A stretch of DNA of 64,000 nt. Origin: Impatiens glandulifera (Eukaryota > Streptophyta > Magnoliopsida > Ericales > Balsaminaceae). The translations under genes and the position numbers were made by a program. Shown here piece after piece: positions 56,648-64,000 of the stretch. The DNA lies in the NCBI RefSeq assembly GCF_907164915.1, contig NC_061862.1, forward strand, positions 144,778,972-144,842,971, written 5' to 3'. The notes under the pieces were generated by a model that ran no database searches, was not told the DNA's origin, and saw nothing but the letters and a program-made list of their open reading frames with translations. Within the stretch, counting starts at the first letter, position 1, and each line of letters begins with the position of its first letter.

Positions 56648-59497
56648 TGGTTAATAAATCAAACTCTTTTATTTTTTTTAAATGTAATTAGTATGATTAA
56701 ATAATATTAAGTGTTTATATTTTTATTAGTTTATTAAATTATAACACACCGAAGACGATTGGCACATTAAAGTCTTTCGACCAGAGACGATTTCATTATC
56801 GGCAAGTAAATCGTGCACACTAATGAAACAAAACTATGGCGCTAACTAAACCATTTATGTGGCATTGAATATTTGGTAATAAAAAAAATATGATTTAATA
56901 ATAAGTATTTTATATTTTTAATTAATATAGTAAAAATGAAATTTAAATATTAATATTAATTTCTTACCAAATAATAATAATAATTTATTATAATAAATTC
57001 AAACATTATCCATCCTAATAACAATGATTATATAATCATAATTAAACCTTACACTTTTATCCATAAGCAGTGTTTGTTAAGCAGTATTAGACGGTATATA
57101 TAGCATAATAATTCAAACAGTATATTTGATTAAGTGTTTGATTAATTTTTTATATATAAACAGTGTTTAAAAGTTATATAATTTATAACTAGGTACAAAT
57201 TTAAACCTAGTCAAACCAGTTATAAAGCAGTATAAAAATTTATTTCCAAATTTACCTTTATATTTATATTATACTTTTACCTTGAGAGCCTATTTTCTAA
57301 AAAGTTCATCCACTCTCCGTCTCTCTGGTTCCTTAATTTTTTTTATTATATTTAAATCATGTTATATTTTAATTTGTTTTATATTTTAGTTTTATACTTT
57401 ATAATTTTATTTTGAACATGTTATCCTAATGTACATTAATTGATAGATAAGTATCTTCCATTTTACGATGATTGATGTATTGTATTTTAAAAAGATCGAG
57501 CTAATGATATAGAGTATGAAAATGTTGGAAAAACAAGAACTAATAATGTAAAAGAAGGAAAACCGAATAAGAGAAATAAATACTTTGTATTTGACATATT
57601 ATGTTAAATACACTTTTTTTAATTATACTTAGTTAAATCTATTTAACTTTGTTATCAAATAAAATAATATATATACATGATGTCAATCTTATTAATTTTG
57701 TGAGTAGTGTGAGCAACTTGGTTGTCAATCATTTTATTTTATCAACTAAATATATTCTTAAATGAGGTAAAAAAAATTATGTATTACTATAGTCATGATT
57801 TAATATAGTGGTAAGAAATTTGATTCTTAAATGAGATCTAAAGAGTTTAAAATTTTCCCATTAACAGTTAAAAAAACAAAATGTGTTCAGAAATTTATAA
57901 TAACATTATTTTATAATTTAACACAAAATGTGTTCAAAAATTACAAATATTACAAGCAATAATAAAAAACACATTAATAAAGAGAAATAATAAAAAAAAA
58001 TTAAGTAACTATTAATTTAATAATTAAATTACATTTATATAAATATAAAGGGCAAAAATGTCTTTTACATTTTATACAATATTTTATATTACCAACCAAA
58101 CAAAAAATTATAAAATTTATAAAATTTATAACTTTCTTATACTTTCAACCAAATACAAATAACATATATAACTTATACCTCTTAATACTCCCTTATAACT
58201 TATAACTTATAACTCATACAATTAATACCTATATAACTAATACCATATAATAAAAGTTACCATAATATATATTTGTACTCCCATATTTAACAATCTCATT
58301 ATTATTCTCCTTATTTATTAAAATCGTCCTAAATAATACTTATATTTTTTATTTTACTACTCTAATGGATTAATAATGTAAATATTAATTGTCTTAAAGT
58401 GAGGGCTACCACCAACTATGATCTGGAGTCTAGGACCACTACCTCTCAAAAGTTTGTAAAAAAAAAATATTTATAATATTTTAATCAAAGATTCAAAATA
58501 ATCAAGTAAATCATTTAATACTATATTAATTTTTTATAATTATTAACATTATATATCTTATCTATAAAATATATTCTTTGTCGGAAACAAATCTTTGACA
58601 ATACATATTTAGCCGCACAAAGATAAATCAACTGTTCCTAGGCAGGCCTACAAAGTTCTTGTATTATTTTCTGTTATTGTTTTATTTAAAAAAAAATGTT
58701 ACATGATAAAATAAAAATAAAATTTGTTGAAGCACAAAAAAAGAATTGACACTAGAAAAATAAAAATACCAAATAAAAAAAGTCAAAATGGGAGAAAGAA
58801 AAAATAAAGCGTTATGTTATGTACAACAAAAATAATTAACGTGCACCAAAGTCTTAAAAAATGTTGTTGATCTCTCCAACCGACTTTACGGACTTTTCAT
58901 AATGAATTTGAGACAGTGTCGTTGAAACTAAATAATTCACCAAAATATAATAGATATATTAACCTAAAAGACCCGACATATATGTTGTCTCAATTTAAAT
59001 CTTCCAACAACTACTAACGATTTAGATAAACATACTGAATTCCAGTCATGCTCGAAAGAAAGAGTTCAAATACTCGCCCTCACAAGAATGAAAAAAAAAA
59101 GTGAAATATTGTTTTAACCATAGTTTTAAAATACGCGGTCCGACCGGCGGTCAACCCGGTCTGACCGCTAAAAGGTTGATTGGATGTTCAAATTTTGACT
59201 TCGATACGGTTACCTTTCGAACAGGTCGAACCGAAAAATCAAACCGAATATTTTCGGTTGGAAAAGTAGTATTTCTCCTCCAGCCAAGAGCGGAGTAACA
59301 GACAGATCTACCTTGAATACATGTGCCTCCAGTGTCTTCTTCTAATCAATCTTTGCATTGACGAATTCAGAGCGGAGTTACAGAAAAATCGGCCTTGAAT
59401 ACGTGCTCCTTCAGTGTCTCCTTCTAGTCGATCTTTGTATTGACGAACACAGAGGTTTCACGGACGGAGGACAGTTTGAGTAATCGTGTAACAGGAA
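56648..59497. other. AT-rich spacer left of the young copia
   Basis: No gene. 57060-58260 has many TATAACTTATA-like phrases that suggest an old MITE but without defined ends. 59130-59245 carries the GCGGTCCGACCGGCGGTCAA / AACCGGT-type text that occurs in many plant repeats. A roughly 82-base duplication lies at 59288-59452. The five bases AGGAA before 59498 should be repeated after the second LTR, beyond the window. Confidence 0.5.
59288..59452. repeat. Two tandem copies of an 82-bp unit
   Basis: Units start GAGCGGAGTAACAG (59288) and GAGCGGAGTTACAG (59370) and share ACCTTGAATAC/GCCTTGAATAC, CAGTGTCT and ATCTTTG-ATTGACGAA phrases. Confidence 0.85.
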
Positions 59498-59777
59498 TGT
59501 TAAAAATAATAAATAATTAATAATCTTGGAAAACATTAAATGTGATGATGAATCTCAAGAGTTGAAGATCGATCGTGAGAGGAAGATGAAGCTCAAGAGA
59601 TGCATTATTTAATGTCATGAATTGCATTTACTTTGAGTTCTAGATTGTTCTATTTTATCCTTTAAATTGAGAGTTTCTCATTAGTTTTTATATATAAAAA
59701 TTAAGTGAGCTGTAGCTACTTAAGAATTCTATCAATAAAATACTATTTTCTTAGTTATAATATTTTCCGCACCAACA
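59498..59777 (+). repeat. 5' LTR of the young copia
   Basis: 280 bp, TG...CA. Contains a TATA-like TTTTTATATATAAAAA near 59685. Confidence 0.92.
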
Positions 59778-59815
59778 AATTTGGTATCAAAACAAGGTTA
59801 CGTTTCAATCTTGAA

Positions 59816-62800
59816 ATGGCATCTACTCTATTCTCATACTCTCCAAGTCAAGTTCCTATCTTTGAAGGCGAATTCTATGAATTCTGGAGCAGCCAAATGG
59901 AAACATTTTTCATATCCCTAGGTCTTTGGGATATGATAGATAAAGAAGAACTCGATGTGCCCGATGAAGACGACGAAGGATATGCAAAATTTGAAAAGGA
60001 TCTCAAAAAACGAGATGCATTAGCTTTGCGCTATATTCAACAAGGAGTTGGGAAAACCATATTCCCTCTTATTTTTGGAGTAAAAAAGGCTCAAGATGCT
60101 TGGGTGATATTGAAACAGGAATTTCAAGGTACGGAGAAAACGATCGCATTAAAACTCCAAGCCCTATGGAAAGATTTTGACAATCTAAAGATGGAGGATC
60201 GAGAAAAGGTACAAGATTTTTCTTCTCGTTTTTCTACTATTGTCAATCAAATAAAAAGCAGCGGAGATGAAATCAAAGACAAAAAGGTTGTTGAAAAGGT
60301 TCTTCGAAGCCTTCCTCAAAAGTTCGATCATGTTGCTGCTGCGATTGAAGAATCAAAAGATTTGTCCAAGATGACAATATATGAGTTGACTGGATCTCTT
60401 CTAGCACATGAGCAAAGAATTAATCGCTCTTGTACTCCATCAACTGATCAAGCCTTCAAATCCAAGCAAGTACCAGAAGCGTTTTCAAGAAGTCATCACA
60501 ACAAATTTGGTAAGAAAAATAAAAAGGCATTCGGTTGGAAAGGCAAAGCACCACAACAATCTGGTGATTCTTATTCCTGTATCATTTGCAAGAAAACAAA
60601 TCATGAGTCAAAAGATTGTTATTTCAAATGCAAAAGATGCAAAATCCCTAATCATTCTCAAAGGGATTGTCGATTTCAAAATCAGGAGAAGAAAGAAGAT
60701 GATGCAAAATTTGTGAAAGAAGATTATGACGTTATGTTTGTTTTTTTAAATGGTGAAGAGAAGTCAAAAAGTCGATGGTATCTTGATAGCGGTGCTAGCA
60801 ACCATATGACCAGCAATAAAGATATGTTTGTGGAGCTCAACTCAGACATTAATTCAACCGTTGTTCTTGGAGATGGTTCTTATCAAGATGCGAAAGGAAA
60901 AGGAACCATTGTTGTTCCAACTTCGGGAGGTAATAAAAAGCTTATCACGGATGTTCTTTATGTCCCTAATATTTCATATAATCTTCTTAGTATTGGACAA
61001 CTTATTAAGAAGGACTTCTCGGTATATTTTGATGGTGGAAGATGTAAAATATTTGACAAAAAGAAGAATGTGGTTGTGGCAACTGTCGAAATGAAAGATA
61101 AGACTTTTTCTCTCACGTTTCCATTGAAAAATGATTGTGCATTAAAAGTGGAAAATGAAGATTTGTCTAAGCTTTGGCATCTTCGATATGGTCATCTAAA
61201 TCAACGGGGACTTCAGCTGCTAAAAGAGAAAAATATGGTGGTTGGACTTCCTTCTATTCAAGTGATGAATGATATATGTGAAGGTTGTATTTATGGAAAT
61301 ATGCACAAGCTCCCATTTCCCAAAACTACATGGCGAGAAAAAGGACCACTTGAACTTGTCCATTCTGATATATGTGGCCCGATGCAAACTCCTACTCCTG
61401 AAAATAAGAGGTATTTCATTCTCTATGTTGATGACTATACAAGAATGATGTGGATTTATTTCCTTAATCAAAAGTCCGAAGCATTTTCTATTTTCTTACG
61501 ATTCAAGTCTCTAGTTGAAAAGGAAAGTGGTCATATAATGAAATGCTTGAGAACTGATCGTGGAGGAGAATATCTCTCAAATTCCTTTATGGAATATTGC
61601 AAAGATAATGGTATCAAAAGACAATTAACTGTTAGTAGATCTCCACAACAAAACGGCGTAGCTAAACGAAAAAATCGTACGATTGTAGAGATGGCGAGAA
61701 GCATGCTGAAAGGAAAGGGAATTCCAAATCTATATTGGGCTGAAGCTGTTCACACAGCTATATATATTCTCAATCGATCACCAACCAAAGCGGTCAGAAA
61801 TAAGACTCCATTTGAAGCTTGGTATGATAAAAAGCCCGTCATTGATCATTTAAAAATATTTGGGAGTATTGCTTATGCTCTAATCCCATCTTAAAGTCGG
61901 GAGAAGTTTGAAGAGAAAGGCCAAAAACTTGTGTTCATTGGCTACAGTGATGAATCCAAGGGATATCGATTGATGAATCCATTGACCAACAAAATTATTG
62001 TATCTCGAGATGTTGTTTTTGATGAAAAAGCTACTTGGAATTGGAAGGGGAAAGAAGTTGAAGACTTGGGATCACAACCATTTACTGATCCAATTGCATC
62101 CCAAGCTAGTACATCCCAAGCTAGCTCATCTCAACCTTATGTACAAGACTCAGAACCTGATTCAGATAGTCCTCCAAGAAAGACCCGAATGGTTCAAGAC
62201 ATTTATGATGAAATTGAGTTTGGATTATTTTATTGTGAGCCACAATCCTTCCAAGAAGCTTCTCAAAAAGAATATTGGCAAAAAGCAATGAAGGACGAGT
62301 TATCTACAATTGAGAAAAATTCAACATGGGAACTCGTGGACTTGCCAGATGGAAAGAAAACTATTGGTTTAAAATGGGTCTACAAAGTAAAGTACAGTGA
62401 GGATGGTTTGATTCAAAAACATAAAGCTCGACTTGTCGCAAAGGGTTATTCTCAACAACCGGGAGTTGACTTCTCAGAAACTTATGCTCCTGTTGCAAGA
62501 ATGGAGACAATCCGTACTTGTGTAGCCATTGCAGCTCAGTTGGAGGTAAATATATTTCAACTTGATGTAAAATCAGCTTTTCTAAATGGAGAAATTCAAG
62601 AAGAGGTGTATGTTGAGCAGCCCGAAGGTTTTGAGATCAAAGAAGAAGAGAAGAAAGTTTATCGACTAAAAAAGGCATTGTATGGGTTAAAGCAGGCACC
62701 CCGAGCGTGGAACAACAAAATCAATAGTTATTTCTTCAAGAAAGACTTTAATCGAAGTACAAGTGAATCATCTCTCTATGTGAAGACTATTGACAAAGAT

Positions 62801-63757
62801 TTCTTGATTGTATGTTTATATGTAGATGATCTCATCTATTTTGGAACAAACAAAGTTATGGTGGCAGAATTCAAGAATCAAATGATGAAAGATTTTGAGA
62901 TGATAGACTTGGGACTCATGAAATATTTTCTTGGTATACAAGTTAAGCAAAGTCCAGGAAGAATCTTTCTATCTCAAGAAAAATATATTGAAGATCTGCT
63001 CAAGAAATTCAATATGAGTCAATGCAAGCCCCTCTCCACTCCTATGGCGTTGAATGAAAATTTTCAAGTTAACGACGACGGTGAGAAAGCTGACTCAACT
63101 AGTTATAGAAAGTTGATTGGTTCATTAATCTATCTCAACACGAGACCGGATATCACACATTCGGTAAGCTTGATTTCTAGATTTTTGAATGAGCCAAGTC
63201 AAATTCATTTTGCAGCCGCAAAAAGAATCTTTAGATATCCTAAAGGCACAAAAACTCAAGGCATTGAATTCAAAAAGGAAAGTGAATGTAAGTTGGTTGG
63301 TTATACAGATAGTGATTGGGCAGGCTCGATTGATGATCGAAAAAGTACCTCCGGTTATATCTTTTGTCTTGGATCAAATGTAATATCATGGAGTTCAAGA
63401 AAGCAGAAATCTGTGGCATTGTCATCAGCCGAAGCAGAGTATATAGCATGTACCGATGCAGCTTGTGAAGTTGTTTGGCTTCAAAGAATTTTAAAGGATA
63501 TGAAGTTTGAGCAATGTGAGCCGACAATTATTCATTGTGACAATATGTCAGCTATTGCAATGACAAAGAATCCTGTTTTTCATGCTCGGTCCAAACATAT
63601 TGAACTACGACATCATTTTATTTGAGATTTGGTTACTCAAGAAGTAATTTCCATGAAGTTTATCAAGACAGAGGATCAGCCAGCAGATATCATGACCAAA
63701 GCCGTCACGATTGACAAGTTCGACAAATTCAAGAAGAAACTCAAGATTACTAATTAA
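59816..63757 (+). pseudogene. Copia gag-pol polyprotein, single frame with two premature stops
   Basis: 1314 codons in one frame with no indel. Start at ATG 59816 (MASTLFSYSPSQVPIF), not the upstream in-frame extension into the LTR. Gag UBN2 region, two CCHC zinc knuckles (CIICKKTNHESKDC and CKRCKIPNHSQRDC), protease DSGASNHM, gag-pre-integrase (LWHLRYGHLNQRG, CEGCIYGNMHKL), integrase core with VHSDICGP and LRTDRGGEY. The catalytic Glu position in the QQNGVA motif is Lys (GVAKRKN near 61665). TAA at 61892-61894, then RT with LYVDDLIYFG (about 62815), RNase H (TDSDWAGSIDDRKS, SSAEAEYIA, CDNMSAI), TGA at 63623-63625 in the conserved HHFI segment, and the tail to the stop at 63755-63757. Not functional as it stands, though only a few point changes from open. 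Confidence 0.93.
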
Positions 63758-63764
63758 GAGGGGG

Positions 63765-64000
63765 TGTTAAAAATAATAAATAATTAATAATCTTGGAAAA
63801 CATTAAATGTGATGATGAATCTCAAGAGTTGAAGATCGATCGTGAGAGGAAGATGAAGCTCAAGAGATGCATTATTTAATGTCATGAATTGCATTTACTT
63901 TGAGTTCTAGATTGTTCTATTTTATCCTTTAAATTGAGAGTTTCTCGTTAGTTTTTATATATGAAAATTAAGTGAGCTGTAGCTACTTAAGAATTCTATC
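63765..64000 (+). repeat. 3' LTR of the young copia, cut by window end
   Basis: First 236 bases of the LTR, matching 59498-59733 with two differences. Confidence 0.93.

Larger units (their letters stand above)
59498..64000 (+). mobile_element. Young copia retrotransposon, nearly complete
   Basis: 5' LTR 59498-59777 (TGTTAAAAAT...CACCAACA), primer site immediately after (TTGGTATCAAAAC), polyprotein 59816-63757, purine tract AAGAGGGGG before the 3' LTR that starts at 63765 and is cut by the window end. The 236 bases of the two LTRs that can be compared differ at only two positions (A/G at the CTCATTAG/CTCGTTAG and TATATAAAAA/TATATGAAAA sites), so insertion is recent compared with the other elements here. 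Confidence 0.95.

Noticed and set aside
57060..58262. Possible MITE or hAT element with TATAACTTATA-rich ends
   Set aside because: No terminal inverted repeat or target duplication could be fixed; AT-rich simple similarity may be chance.

Overview
The window is nuclear DNA of a flowering plant, most likely a eudicot. The basis is spliced CYP81-type cytochrome P450 genes with short AT-rich introns, plant-type CACTA (En/Spm) transposons carrying Transposase_21, DUF4218 and DUF4216 modules, Ty1/copia elements with initiator-Met-tRNA primer sites, and plant LINEs. No species can be named from sequence alone. No CRISPR, bacterial operon, rRNA or tRNA gene was seen. About nine tenths is transposon-derived or AT-rich spacer. 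The only host genes recognised are two tandem P450s near the middle.

Layout. 1-2239: 3' part of a CACTA element nearly identical to the one at 37228-45013. 2240-5119: AT-rich spacer with a small LINE relic. 5120-7749: minus-strand copia start (gag, primer site, 1.6-kb LTR), with gag joined in frame to a LINE tail and the LTR carrying an array of about 23 short palindromes. 7750-9749: a second decayed minus-strand copia. 10278-26278: a plus-strand copia with both LTRs and a GATAT target duplication, split in gag by an 11.4-kb CACTA element (11006-22379) that itself seems to hold a captured gene fragment. 26636-31030: two tandem CYP81-like P450s, the first broken by a 2-bp frameshift, the second intact. 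31345-31600: a third P450 upstream region with no gene behind it. 31975-33165: tandem array of about 320-bp units, each with a tRNA-like pol III promoter. 33594-34432: possible solo LTR.

34517-51480 is a nested graveyard. An old CACTA element, whose 5' repeats lie near 36.1-36.5 kb and whose transposase fragment lies at 50.7-51.5 kb, was invaded by a full-length younger CACTA (37228-45013), a 2.1-kb solo LTR (45205-47337, TTTAC duplication) and a 5'-truncated LINE (47603-50672, 14-bp duplication). 51481-59497 is AT-rich spacer containing one clean non-autonomous MULE-like element (54923-56638, 9-bp duplication). 59498-64000 is a young copia element whose second LTR runs off the window; its one-frame polyprotein has only two premature stops plus a catalytic integrase substitution.

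The transposases do not serve the P450s; they are parasites around them. The most solid oddities are the reconstructable nesting order, recurrent C-to-T type nonsense changes, the loss of DUF4216 from the otherwise open CACTA transposase, the in-frame gag-LINE chimera, the palindrome array in an LTR and the frameshifted P450 beside an intact paralog. I found no convincing new biological system beyond these.
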